A stretch of DNA of 9,049 bases from Opitutales bacterium UBA7389 (GCA_002474325.1 DKNL01000087.1:1-9049), one strand, 5' to 3'. Positions 1 through 7,904 are shown, counted from the first letter of the stretch. Notes: generated by a model from the sequence alone, not told the origin. A program made the numbers and translations.

Positions 1-1362
1 GCTGACGACATGGGCTACGGCGATCTCAAGGCCTACAATCCTCAAAGCAAGATTGCTACACCTTATCTGAATCAACTAGCTAGTGAAGGAATGATTTTTA
101 CCGATGCTCACTCTGGCGGTTCCACTTGCAAGCCATCGCGCTACGCCCTCTTTACCGGTCGTTTTTCGGCCCGAAAGCAAAGAATCAATGATAAAGAAGG
201 GCCCATCCTAGAGAAAGGTCGGGATACCATTGCCAGCTTACTTCAAAACAACAACTACCAAACCGCCATGGTAGGTAAATGGCATCTCGGCTTCGACCAA
301 AAGGGTTTGGCGACTGGCATAGAAATCGATGGATTCGCCTTCGACTTTGATCAACCACTAACGGGTGGACCCGTTGATCGAGGTTTTGAGTCCCTCTTCG
401 GAATGCACGCTTCGCTCGACATCCCTCCCTACTTTTATATTAAGAACCGAACTCCAACGATGGCTCCCACCGAAACAATTGGAGACCGGGACAGCGTCGG
501 AGGTCCAGAGGACTGGACCCGCATCCAAGGCGAATTTTGGCGAGGGGGAGCCGTCGCACCTGACTTTAAACATATTGAAGTGACGCCGCGATTTGCTGAC
601 GAGGCGAGTAAGGTGATCGAGTCGCGCGATGCAGACCGACAGCTATTTCTCTATCTAGCTCTTCCCTCCCCTCACACTCCTTGGCTACCGAGCAAGGAGT
701 TCGTCGGCAAGAGCAGCGCCGGCATGTACGGAGATTTCGTCATGCAGGTGGATAGCGTGATCGGACAGATTATGGCCAGTCTCGAAACAGCAGGGATTAG
801 CGACAACACCCTTATCATCTTTACCAGCGACAACGGGCCCGTTTGGTACGACAAGGATACGGATCGCTTCGGGCATCGATCCACTGGACCTCTATCAGGG
901 GCTAAAGGTAGCGCTTGGGAAGGCGGGCATCGGATGCCATTTATCGCTCATTGGCCTGATCGAATTGAAGTCGGTTCCCAGACCGACCAAACCATTTCGT
1001 TTGTAGATGTCTTCGCAACTTTTGCCGATCTAGCGGGACAAAAGCAAATTACTGAAGGAACGGCAGAGGACAGCGTTAGCTTCCTACCCGTTCTACTCAA
1101 TCCGACTGGTAAGCATGAGCCCAGACCGCCAATACTCCACAGCAACCGGGTCATTCGAGAAGGCGATTGGAAACTCATCGATACCAAAAGAAACCGGGGA
1201 TTCACCTCCGATAGAAGCAAGAATTACCCTCTCGAGCTCTTCAATCTAGCCGAGGATCTGTCAGAGGAAAACAACCTCATAGAAGAAATGCCGGAAAAGG
1301 CGAAGTACCTTCGAGTAAAGATGAAGCAGATCCTAGAGGAATGGGCCAGCTCGGTTAATTAA
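1..1362 (+). CDS. Type I (formylglycine) sulfatase, arylsulfatase A-like, 5'-truncated
   Basis: Hydrolyses sulfate esters, probably on a sugar, in the periplasm or outside the cell. The frame is open from base 1 and reads A-D-D-M-G-Y-G-D; the Asp pair is the usual first metal-binding motif, so about 20-35 residues (start codon and probable signal peptide) lie beyond the left edge. The ATG at 10 is an internal Met. Counting from base 1, the modification motif C-K-P-S-R is at 43-47 (Cys codon 127-129, to become formylglycine), GKWHLG at 92-97, PHTP at 224-227, SDNG at 276-279 and GAKGS…EGGHR around 300-311, so all expected metal and sulfate ligands are present. The C-terminus (LFNLAEDLSEENNL) is the usual family end, and TAA closes it. 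It needs a formylglycine-generating or anaerobic maturation enzyme encoded elsewhere. The S1 subfamily and exact substrate cannot be told by eye. The dehydratase gene follows on the same strand. Confidence 0.93.
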   Translation, partial: ADDMGYGDLKAYNPQSKIATPYLNQLASEGMIFTDAHSGGSTCKPSRYALFTGRFSARKQRINDKEGPILEKGRDTIASLLQNNNYQTAMVGKWHLGFDQKGLATGIEIDGFAFDFDQPLTGGPVDRGFESLFGMHASLDIPPYFYIKNRTPTMAPTETIGDRDSVGGPEDWTRIQGEFWRGGAVAPDFKHIEVTPRFADEASKVIESRDADRQLFLYLALPSPHTPWLPSKEFVGKSSAGMYGDFVMQVDSVIGQIMASLETAGISDNTLIIFTSDNGPVWYDKDTDRFGHRSTGPLSGAKGSAWEGGHRMPFIAHWPDRIEVGSQTDQTISFVDVFATFADLAGQKQITEGTAEDSVSFLPVLLNPTGKHEPRPPILHSNRVIREGDWKLIDTKRNRGFTSDRSKNYPLELFNLAEDLSEENNLIEEMPEKAKYLRVKMKQILEEWASSVN

Positions 1363-1597
1363 TTTTCTAACATCGTTTTAGCGAGCCGCCAAGACTGAGC
1401 CCACTTAGTCGACTTCAGACCCTACCCGAGAACGAAGTGAACGAATCCTTGCTACGCATCGCGTGGATCCAGCGATCCTGCAAAGCAGGCCGAGGTATGT
1501 TAATCCAATAGCTAGACCAATCCATTTGTCTTAAAGCTTCCCATGAATCGGCTCACCGCGTTTATTGGTGCTCAGATCAAAGGCCTAATCCTAGCAT
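1363..1597. other. Intergenic gap with hairpins and short repeats
   Basis: No gene is supported here. The stretch separates the sulfatase from the dehydratase. Its middle (1430-1489) holds a direct repeat GAACGA (1430-1435, 1439-1444), a hairpin ACGC-ATC-GCGT (1454-1464), the palindrome TGGATCCA (1464-1471), a direct repeat GATCC (1466-1470, 1474-1478) and a hairpin CCTGC-AAA-GCAGG (1477-1489). No T-tract follows the hairpins, so they are not a convincing terminator. An ATG at 1543 opens a 41-codon frame that overlaps the dehydratase start out of frame; it has no recognisable product and is not called. The dehydratase promoter could not be picked out with confidence. Confidence 0.55.
1430..1489. 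repeat. Cluster of two small hairpins and short direct repeats
   Basis: Two perfect small stems, at 1454-1464 (4 bp, 3-base loop) and 1477-1489 (5 bp, 3-base loop), flank an 8-base palindrome. They are preceded by a 6-base direct repeat with a 3-base spacer. The organisation resembles dispersed intergenic palindromic elements of REP type, but only one copy exists in the window, so being repetitive is inference. It could also be a remnant hairpin region behind the sulfatase gene. Confidence 0.3.
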
Positions 1598-2749
1598 ATG
1601 AAGATTACTTCGCTTACACTTTACACGGTAAAACCCCGTTGGGTGTTCCTAAAAGTGGATACCGATGAAGGCCTGTCCGGTTGGGGAGAGCCTACCCTAG
1701 AAGGGAAGCCCAACACTTCTATCGCCGCAGTCAATGAACTAGAGCGTCATTTGATTGGACAAGACCCCACTCAGATCGAGCGTCTTTTCCAGCAACTTTA
1801 TCGCGGAAACTTCTATCGGGGCGGCGAAATTCAGATGAGCGCTATCTCTGGTATCGAACAAGCCCTCTGGGACATCAAAGGAAAAGTCTTAGGAGTTCCT
1901 GTTTACGATTTGATTGGCGGAGCTGTTCGGGACAAAATCAAAGTCTACGCTTGGATCGGCGGCGACGATCCGGAAAAAGCAGATCAGGATGCCAAGAAGT
2001 GCCTCGAGCAGGGGTTTCTTAATCTAAAGATGAACGCCACGGGACCCTGCGAGCGTATCGGCGACTACGCAAAACTCGACGCCGCAGTCGAAAGGCTGGC
2101 CCGCGTCCGGGCGGCTGTGGGCGACAATGTCGGAATAGCTATCGATTTCCACGGCCGTGTTCACAAAACGATGGCCAAGACGCTGGTCAAGCAAATGGAG
2201 CCCTATCGTCCGCTTTTCTATGAAGAGCCTCTTCTTCCAGAGCACCTTGATTTTCTTCCAGAGCTAGCCCGCTATACTACGATCCCGCTGGCTACTGGCG
2301 AACGCTTGTATGGACGCTGGGCCTACAAGCAGCTCATATCCCAAGGCACCATAGACATTGTCCAGCCCGACCTCTCCCACACGGGCGGAATCTGGGAAGG
2401 ACGGAAAATTGCCGCTATGGCGGAGGCTTACGACATGGGAGTCGCCCCCCATTGTCCGCTCGGTCCCCTGGCTCTAGCCAGCTCTCTACAACTCGACGCC
2501 TGTACCCCCAATTTCGTCATTCAAGAAGCGTCATTGAAAATGCAGTATAACCAATCTGGTGATGTACTCGACTATATAAAAAACAAGAAGGTATTCAACA
2601 TCCAGAACGGCTACATCGATCTCCCTAAGAAGCCCGGGCTCGGCTTGGATATTGACGAGGAGGCCGTCATCGATGCCGACAAGGAAGGTTTCGATTGGGC
2701 CTCCCCAACCGACTGGCACTACGAAGACGGTTCGATCGCCGAGTGGTGA
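1598..2749 (+). CDS. dgoD: D-galactonate dehydratase, enolase superfamily
   Basis: Predicted to dehydrate D-galactonate to 2-dehydro-3-deoxy-D-galactonate in the cytoplasm, with one Mg2+. At 383 residues it is within one residue of E. coli DgoD (382 as I recall), and the start (MKIT…PRW.FLK..TDEG..GWGEP) aligns with that enzyme from residue 1, which supports the ATG at 1598 even though no Shine-Dalgarno lies just upstream. The N-terminal capping domain covers about 1-125 and the TIM barrel about 130-350. Metal ligands fall at Asp183 (in DFHGR), Glu209 (FYEEP) and Glu235 (ATGERL). The acid/base His185 and His285 (APHCPLGP) are both present, at the same numbers as in E. coli. The C-terminus (KPGLGLDIDE…ED.S.AEW) also matches. 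The downstream kinase and aldolase of the De Ley-Doudoroff route are not in the window. A different sugar acid of the same subgroup is possible. Confidence 0.87.
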   Translation: MKITSLTLYTVKPRWVFLKVDTDEGLSGWGEPTLEGKPNTSIAAVNELERHLIGQDPTQIERLFQQLYRGNFYRGGEIQMSAISGIEQALWDIKGKVLGVPVYDLIGGAVRDKIKVYAWIGGDDPEKADQDAKKCLEQGFLNLKMNATGPCERIGDYAKLDAAVERLARVRAAVGDNVGIAIDFHGRVHKTMAKTLVKQMEPYRPLFYEEPLLPEHLDFLPELARYTTIPLATGERLYGRWAYKQLISQGTIDIVQPDLSHTGGIWEGRKIAAMAEAYDMGVAPHCPLGPLALASSLQLDACTPNFVIQEASLKMQYNQSGDVLDYIKNKKVFNIQNGYIDLPKKPGLGLDIDEEAVIDADKEGFDWASPTDWHYEDGSIAEW

Positions 2750-2812
2750 TATAGAAGTAGCCCAGGCATATTGCCTGTTAACTCTACAGGCTGGAAGCCC
2801 ATGCTACTCTTC
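2750..2812. terminator. Convergent intergenic hairpins, possible weak bidirectional terminator
   Basis: The 63 bases between two converging stop codons hold two overlapping stems: CAGGCA-TAT-TGCCTG (2763-2777) and GCCTGT-taactct-ACAGGC (2773-2791). They share GCCTG, so only one can form at a time. Neither is followed by a clear T-run on either strand, so the terminator role rests mainly on position between convergent genes. Confidence 0.35.
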
Positions 2813-4078
2813 CTATCCTTCATTCATCTTCAGCTCGATGCGTTTTGTGCAATCGATGGTCAACCAAAGAAGAGCAGTGAGGAAGTATAACCCTGCTACC
2901 ACCGCAAACATAGGATTGTAGTCGGTAATTGTTTGCGAAACTCCTTCGACGACCTCCGTGGAAGTGTACCTGTCTAGCAGTGGTCCTATTAGGAAAGGGG
3001 GAACAAGGAAGGCCCCGAAATTCCCTGCGGTATTGACGATGCTAAAGACAGTGGCCGAATAGGGACCCCCGATATCCGTGCAGGTGCCCCACACCGTTGG
3101 TTGCGACCAATCGCTGAAGAACTTGACCACGAAGAGCCCGACCGCGAGGGCAAAGACGCTGGTCTGGGCGATGGCTATAAAAACACAGCCTGCGGCAATC
3201 ACCTTACCCGTCGACCCCATGATTCGACGACCCCACTTTCGGCTGCCCGTTAATCGAATGGCAAAATCATTTAGATAACCACCAACGAATCCACCTACGG
3301 CACCACCAAACAGTGGGAAACTCGCATAGATTCCCATTTCCTCGATCGATATCTGCTTGGACAAAAAGAAGCTACCCAGCACCGTCGTGTACACAATGTC
3401 CGCTCCTGCATTCGAAACTTGGGCTATAACCATCGTGACCAGGCTGCGGTTCTTCATCGCCTGCTTGAAGCTCATGACCTTGCGCTGCGACTTGCCTGGA
3501 TATTTATCCTCCATGAGAAGTGCCTTCTCATGATCGTTAACTCGAGTATCGCTCTTTGGATCGTTTCGGTAATAGAGGTAGAACGCGGCCGCCAGAATAA
3601 GCCCAATAGCCGCCATTATGATAATCGCGGTTCTCCATCCGAGTCCAAAGTAGCCCATGAGGATAGTGGCCATGATAATCGGTGCTAGAGCCGCACCTGC
3701 CCTACCCGCGAAGCTAGCCACAAAACCTTGCATCGTTGTTCTGTTTTTTGGTGGAAACCAGTTTCTCGATACATTGCTTAAACTCGGATAGGCTCCCGCC
3801 TGGGCCACACCGAATATGAGTCGGGATGCACAGAAAGTGAGATACGTTCCGGCCACAGCAAATATCACTAGGCTTATTGACCAACTAAAAACGATCGTGC
3901 TTAGAAATACTCGAGCCCCAAAAAAGTCGCAGATAATGCCAGCTGGAATCTGCCCCAAAGTGTAAGATACTTGAAAGAAGGCAAAAATCTGCTCCAGCTC
4001 TGTATTCGTATATCCATACTCCTTAGCTAGCTCGGGGCGAATCACCAGCCATGTGTACCGATGGAGATAGAGAACCAT
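2813..4078 (-). CDS. MFS transporter, anion:cation symporter (hexonate/hexuronate-type)
   Basis: Inner-membrane secondary transporter, probably for an organic anion such as galactonate or a related sugar acid driven by H+ or Na+. From the ATG at 4078 it has 421 residues. It shows the MFS loop 2-3 motif G-I-I-C-D-F-F-G-A-R (47-56), the ACS-type stretch RLIFGVAQAGAYPS (86-99) followed by a WFPP motif (107-110), a hydrophilic central loop (about 171-210), a basic loop in the second half (273-291) and NTAGNFGAFLVP (349-360) in a late helix. Only about eleven membrane helices fit, because the first one is cut in half by this start: the frame upstream reads on as good transporter sequence (see 4079-4174). 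It converges with the dehydratase gene, and the ACS family includes galactonate carriers (DgoT), so a shared pathway is plausible. No Shine-Dalgarno is seen before the ATG. The substrate is inferred only. Confidence 0.85.
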   Translation of the reverse strand: MVLYLHRYTWLVIRPELAKEYGYTNTELEQIFAFFQVSYTLGQIPAGIICDFFGARVFLSTIVFSWSISLVIFAVAGTYLTFCASRLIFGVAQAGAYPSLSNVSRNWFPPKNRTTMQGFVASFAGRAGAALAPIIMATILMGYFGLGWRTAIIIMAAIGLILAAAFYLYYRNDPKSDTRVNDHEKALLMEDKYPGKSQRKVMSFKQAMKNRSLVTMVIAQVSNAGADIVYTTVLGSFFLSKQISIEEMGIYASFPLFGGAVGGFVGGYLNDFAIRLTGSRKWGRRIMGSTGKVIAAGCVFIAIAQTSVFALAVGLFVVKFFSDWSQPTVWGTCTDIGGPYSATVFSIVNTAGNFGAFLVPPFLIGPLLDRYTSTEVVEGVSQTITDYNPMFAVVAGLYFLTALLWLTIDCTKRIELKMNEG

Positions 4079-4174
4079 GGAAGTTGCCGCCGATAGGACG
4101 AGAACAACGTGATGAATTTTCGTCGGTTTGATGGGATTTAGAGGGCTTGATGGGGGTTCGATTATAGTGCCGAT
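4079..4174 (-). other. In-frame N-terminal extension of the MFS transporter without a canonical start codon
   Basis: Reading upstream from the ATG at 4078 in the same frame gives 32 open codons before a TAA at 4175-4177. They encode a polar, Pro/Lys-rich lead (…NPIKPTK) and then IHHVVLVLSAATS, which joins MVLYLHRYTW to make a complete first membrane helix of the kind MFS proteins start with. None of the 32 codons is ATG, GTG or TTG; ATC (4172-4174, 4160-4162, 4130-4132), ATA (4163-4165) and ATT (4115-4117) are the only near-start triplets. The real start is therefore rare, mutated or misread, or the protein starts at 4078 with a broken first helix. Confidence 0.6.
4161..4166 (-). promoter_or_regulatory. 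Possible -10 box upstream of the MFS gene
   Basis: On the minus strand the bases read TATAAT exactly. No good -35 hexamer is found at 16-18 bases spacing, and if used, transcription would begin within the in-frame extension of the transporter gene, leaving a very short leader. Because the receptor gene upstream ends in a strong terminator, the transporter should have its own promoter in this gap; this is the best single match, but an AT-rich chance hit is likely. Confidence 0.22.
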
Positions 4175-4272
4175 TTAAAAAGAATTATTAAGCGAAATGT
4201 CGAATCATTAATGGTTCGTAGCCAATCCGCAGTTATTCCACTTAATGCGAAGAAACGATCGTTATAATACAT

Positions 4273-4310
4273 AAAAAAGCCAGTCCGCACTTGGATGCGG
4301 ACCGGCTTTC
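4273..4310 (-). terminator. Intrinsic terminator of the TonB-dependent receptor gene
   Basis: In minus-strand RNA the arms 4310-4296 and 4289-4275 form a GC-rich stem around a 6-base loop (4290-4295) and run straight into a U-tract (minus-strand T at 4278-4273). The inner 14 pairs are continuous, with one G-U wobble; read as plus-strand RNA the same position would be an A-C mismatch and no U-tract would follow, so the direction is clear. It begins about 26 bases beyond the receptor's stop codon and separates that transcript from the MFS gene. Confidence 0.9.
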
Positions 4311-4336
4311 AGAGAAAACCCTATTCGCCCAGCAGT

Positions 4337-7300
4337 TTAGAAGCTAAAGGTGCTCGTTAAGAATGTATCCCGAGGATTAGAATTCCTGTAAGCCGCAACC
4401 CTTCCGTCGGGATTAGTAACAACTGGGATGAGATCGTCGTCCCCAAATAAGTTCCTTATATTTAATTGGATTTTCCAATCAATCTTATCTGTTAGGGGCC
4501 TCTTATAGCTTATCCATAGATCACCATTCCAAGAATCAGGCCCCCAATGAGGTTTGTCTAGAACAGGCAAAACAAGACCGTCAGGATTCACTTCGTTTTC
4601 GTAACCTGTCGCCACGGCAGATTGATAGCGATACGACCCCCCAATTCCGATACCATTAAGGATTCCGTCTGTGAAATCGTAGTTGGTTGCAAAATTTATC
4701 CTCCATTCTCGCTGTTCCAAAGATACCGTGCCATCAGCTGCCTTTGCCGCGGTAATCGGAATAAGTACCGCACCATTGAACCTACTACCAAACGTTGCAT
4801 CAGCATCATTATCAGGTGCATCTTGGTGTCCCCAAAGTCCTTCCCTTTCTAAACCTGCCCTTGCCAACTGGGCTACCTCGTTCAGGACAGGTGCCGTATC
4901 TGCTGTAACAGTCTCCTGCTGGCCAACATTTAACACCATTCTCCAGTTTTTTGTAGCATTACCAACTAACTCAATTTCAGTTCCTTCAGACGTGTACGAT
5001 CTTGTCGCAGCAGCACCAAGAATTCGGTCATACAAAAATTGCCCTTGGTCGTATCGCCTGTTAAGCAGTGATTCAATATCACTCGGCAGATAATTACCCA
5101 ATGCAGTGAAAAGCTCATCATAACTGTTGAATCTTTTCGCATCTGGGAACCTGTTACGATCATCGTACATAACATCAGTAACTTCTTGCCAGGTAGCACC
5201 GTCAGATTGCATTAAGCCCCATCTTATAGCACCCAATGGTGCTAGAATGCCGTTTATCGCACCGCCCAGATAAGCATCCTGGTAGTCGCTTGTCATCTCG
5301 TATTTACTAATCCTCAACGACATTCTCCCATTAAAGAACTCAGCCCCAATGCCTACTTCTTTCGTTTCTCCCAAAGGAGATGGAATAATGGCACCCCGAA
5401 CATTTCGACGCGTCGCTGCGGGAGAAAAATTTTCCGAGGTATTCCAATGGGCACTCCACCGAGTGCCTCCGATGTCCCATGGAAGGTGTGCCACAACACT
5501 TTTAGTCATTGTACTTCCCTGGGCAACTTCTGAAGTATCAGATAACTCTTGCTGGCCAGGAAGCGGGTTCCCGTCACCATCCTTGTCTACTGATGCCTGA
5601 CCTGTGTTGATTGATTCATCATCTCTCCAACCCAGAAGACCCACTACATTGCCATTTAAAAACTTACTCTGCCAACTAAGCGCCTCCGAATTTATGACCT
5701 GCCTATTTCTGAAAGCACTCAAAAGCTGCTTGGTCGCAATGAAGGTATCATAATAAGACGGATCTCCCGTTCCCGGGATGTATTGGGTCGGGTCCGCAGG
5801 TACGTTCACGCCATTCGGGTTCGCGCTAGGCGTTGGGTGATCATTCCATGATAAATAATACCTATCGCCATGCACTGGCATTTTTGGGGTTATATAGGAT
5901 GTAACTTTAAGATCGCTTAAATTCGTACCTACTAGATTATCCGTTAAGTAATGGTAGTGCTGCAGCGTCCTTCTACCATGAGTTTGATTACCAGTGAATA
6001 TGTCCGCCGCCGTCTTGTATGAGGTGTCATGATTCCATATCATTTTGTAGTTTCTATCGAGGCGATCGATTGTTTGCTCATTATACAGTCCCGTGAAAAC
6101 GTGATTTCCCAAGTGGCTTAACCAACCATCGTTCTCAGCGAAATCATGCTCGTAAAAAACAGTGGCTCTCTTAGCTGCTCTGAATGTTGAAAAGTACGCT
6201 GGCTCATGTGATCCCCAGCCAAGTACTTTACCTACATTTGGGTTCGGCTGATCATTTGTTAAATGAGAGGAAATATCTATCTTCCAATCTTGATCGAACG
6301 GCAGAGAAGCATTTCTCTCATACATCTGCTCATCATAGACTAACTCTATACCACCTTTCCCATTTAAAAAACCTTGCTCAATAGACAAATTCTGGGCCTC
6401 AAATTCGTGGCCAACATAGTTCGTGTTTCCCGTCCAAAGCAAAGATTCATTATCTAGAATCGAAGGTGGCACTCTATAGCTTATAAATCCTGGAACACCA
6501 CCTCCCCAAAAATCGCTTATCGTCATTGGGGTTTCAAATCTTCCTCTGCCATACTCTTTGGCCTTATTCCAAATTACGCGTGCCAACACTCCCTCAACTT
6601 CTGGAGAATCAGGCAACCCCGTGGATGGGTGAACCTGTCCTATGTGATTCCAAGTTAGAGGTATATTTACCCATGCAGATAATCTTGCGTTCAGGCCCGA
6701 CTGCCGTCCCGCTGGCACCCCCATGAGCGTATTAACTGTGGTATGTGGAACGAAGAGACCATAACTATCTTCAAACGAGTTATCAATATGCCCGGGTAAG
6801 CTTTTTCCTGACATCCTTTCCACGACTTCTCGATTATCAATTTGGTGCTCAAACCAATTGCTTAACGAATCTGCCGGTGGTACTACGTTTACAGGTGTTC
6901 CTTCAATCGTGCCCTTCTCGTAGTTACCCTTTACAGTAAGTCGACCGAGGAGGTCCGAATCGCGGTTCTGAGACAAAATTCCTTCAAAAGATGCGTGAAT
7001 CCGCTGATCTGTTTCATAAGCGGGACGTTGCTTAAACTGTATCTCTTCGTTCACACCAACTAACCTTAAAGCCAGTCGATCCTTTATGAGTACTCGGTTT
7101 ATATCCAACTCCTCGCGATGTCCACCACGCTCTCCCAGACGCAATCTCATTTGTCCAAAGTTTTCACCGATCGTCGCTAATTTAACTTGGTTGTTGATGA
7201 CCCCGCCTGGGTTTCCCACACCAAACAGCAATGAATTCGGACCCCTGTTGATTGTGATCCGGCTCGTATTGTAGGAGTCAAAAGGTATATCCGTCAGAAA

Positions 7301-7726
7301 ATATCCTCTCGTTAGCGAAGCCGGGGAAATACCTCGAACACGTTGACCGTTTACAGCTGGATTGCTTCTATCATCCCCTGTCTCAACGCCACCTGCAAAG
7401 TTACCTTGCTCGCCAGAAACTTCAGTATTTAGACTATATGAGAGCACTGTGGCAGCGTCAACCGCACCTGTGTCTTCTAAAAACTCTGGAGTAATCACAG
7501 AAATCGCTGCCCCTATGTCTCTTAAATCTGTTTTTATTCGAGTACCAGCTAATGTGGAGATAGCTTGATAGCCGACGCTATCGTCAGCATCAATCGTGAA
7601 TGGCGAAAGCTCGAAGACCTCTTCGGCATCATCTTGGGCCCATAGGCCAAAAGTACCCGTCAGGAAGAGGGCACTTAGCCCTACACGAATACGTGGTGCG
7701 AGATTACTAATAACTATATTAATCAT
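4337..7726 (-). CDS. TonB-dependent outer-membrane receptor, verrucomicrobial type
   Basis: Outer-membrane active transporter energised by TonB-ExbB-ExbD, probably for an oligosaccharide. It has 1129 residues: a signal peptide (1 to about 30; basic PRIR then VGLSALFLTGTFGL, cleavage near LWA-Q), a likely TonB-box region (EEVFELSPF, 35-43), a plug domain (about 50-185; ISVITPEFLEDTGA 75-88, RVRG 129-132, RGPNSLLFGVGNPGGVINN 161-179), then a long beta-barrel ending in alternating residues with terminal Phe (LTSTFSF), as outer-membrane proteins do. There is no N-terminal carboxypeptidase-regulatory-like domain, and no SusD partner adjoins it, unlike Bacteroidota SusC. The start at 7726 is the only ATG, GTG or TTG after an in-frame TGA at 7796-7798 and gives a proper signal peptide, but it lacks a Shine-Dalgarno. 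An intrinsic terminator follows. In the few lines I counted it is more AT-rich than the dehydratase gene. The ligand is unknown; siderophore transport is the alternative. Confidence 0.9.
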   Translation of the reverse strand: MINIVISNLAPRIRVGLSALFLTGTFGLWAQDDAEEVFELSPFTIDADDSVGYQAISTLAGTRIKTDLRDIGAAISVITPEFLEDTGAVDAATVLSYSLNTEVSGEQGNFAGGVETGDDRSNPAVNGQRVRGISPASLTRGYFLTDIPFDSYNTSRITINRGPNSLLFGVGNPGGVINNQVKLATIGENFGQMRLRLGERGGHREELDINRVLIKDRLALRLVGVNEEIQFKQRPAYETDQRIHASFEGILSQNRDSDLLGRLTVKGNYEKGTIEGTPVNVVPPADSLSNWFEHQIDNREVVERMSGKSLPGHIDNSFEDSYGLFVPHTTVNTLMGVPAGRQSGLNARLSAWVNIPLTWNHIGQVHPSTGLPDSPEVEGVLARVIWNKAKEYGRGRFETPMTISDFWGGGVPGFISYRVPPSILDNESLLWTGNTNYVGHEFEAQNLSIEQGFLNGKGGIELVYDEQMYERNASLPFDQDWKIDISSHLTNDQPNPNVGKVLGWGSHEPAYFSTFRAAKRATVFYEHDFAENDGWLSHLGNHVFTGLYNEQTIDRLDRNYKMIWNHDTSYKTAADIFTGNQTHGRRTLQHYHYLTDNLVGTNLSDLKVTSYITPKMPVHGDRYYLSWNDHPTPSANPNGVNVPADPTQYIPGTGDPSYYDTFIATKQLLSAFRNRQVINSEALSWQSKFLNGNVVGLLGWRDDESINTGQASVDKDGDGNPLPGQQELSDTSEVAQGSTMTKSVVAHLPWDIGGTRWSAHWNTSENFSPAATRRNVRGAIIPSPLGETKEVGIGAEFFNGRMSLRISKYEMTSDYQDAYLGGAINGILAPLGAIRWGLMQSDGATWQEVTDVMYDDRNRFPDAKRFNSYDELFTALGNYLPSDIESLLNRRYDQGQFLYDRILGAAATRSYTSEGTEIELVGNATKNWRMVLNVGQQETVTADTAPVLNEVAQLARAGLEREGLWGHQDAPDNDADATFGSRFNGAVLIPITAAKAADGTVSLEQREWRINFATNYDFTDGILNGIGIGGSYRYQSAVATGYENEVNPDGLVLPVLDKPHWGPDSWNGDLWISYKRPLTDKIDWKIQLNIRNLFGDDDLIPVVTNPDGRVAAYRNSNPRDTFLTSTFSF

Positions 7727-7781
7727 TTGAAAACAATGGGTTTGTGAGGTTGATCGCTCTTTGCTTAAGAGAACAAGGGGT

Positions 7782-7820
7782 TCAAGTGCGACCGATCATT
7801 CTACATGAATTTTTCTCCTT
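7782..7820 (-). promoter_or_regulatory. Leader with Shine-Dalgarno, ATG-TAG start-stop and five-residue mini-ORF
   Basis: On the minus strand AAGGAG (7820-7815) is followed after 8 bases by ATG (7806-7804) and at once by TAG (7803-7801). Four bases later another ATG (7799-7797) opens Met-Ile-Gly-Arg-Thr-stop (TGA 7784-7782). It is the best ribosome-binding site near this gene, yet it is about 90 bases before the receptor's ATG and not in a frame that reaches it. It may be a translated leader that controls the receptor, or a chance match. Confidence 0.35.
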
Positions 7821-7879
7821 AAGATTGTATTATTTTACCTATTAATTAGTATTTTTTCGCCACATATACCTTCCAGTAC

Positions 7880-7904
7880 TTTCGCGAAAACCTCGCTACG
7901 CGAA
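7880..7904. promoter_or_regulatory. Palindrome TTTCGCGAAA plus CGCGAA half-site, possible operator
   Basis: TTTCGCGAAA (7880-7889) is a perfect 10-base palindrome. A further CGCGAA at 7899-7904 is inverted relative to the TTCGCG at 7881-7886. The pair lies upstream of the AT-rich stretch where the receptor promoter should be, a natural place for a regulator site. A CpG-centred palindrome would suit a LacI-type regulator, but no regulator gene is in the window and the flanks do not extend the symmetry. Confidence 0.28.

Noticed and set aside
1543..1668. 41-codon frame starting at ATG 1543 and overlapping the dehydratase start
   Set aside because: Out of frame with the dehydratase, no recognisable product, no ribosome-binding site; the dehydratase start at 1598 aligns with its family from residue 1.
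2652..2921. 89-codon plus-strand frame across the convergent gap
   Set aside because: It overlaps the ends of two convincing genes in other frames and has no start signal or recognisable product.
4261..4266. TATAAC on the minus strand just past the terminator as a promoter for the transporter gene
   Set aside because: Its -35 position would fall inside the terminator stem and matches poorly.
4683..5093. 136-codon open frame on the plus strand, antisense to the receptor
   Set aside because: It shadows a well-supported beta-barrel gene, and its translation shows no domain, signal or plausible composition.
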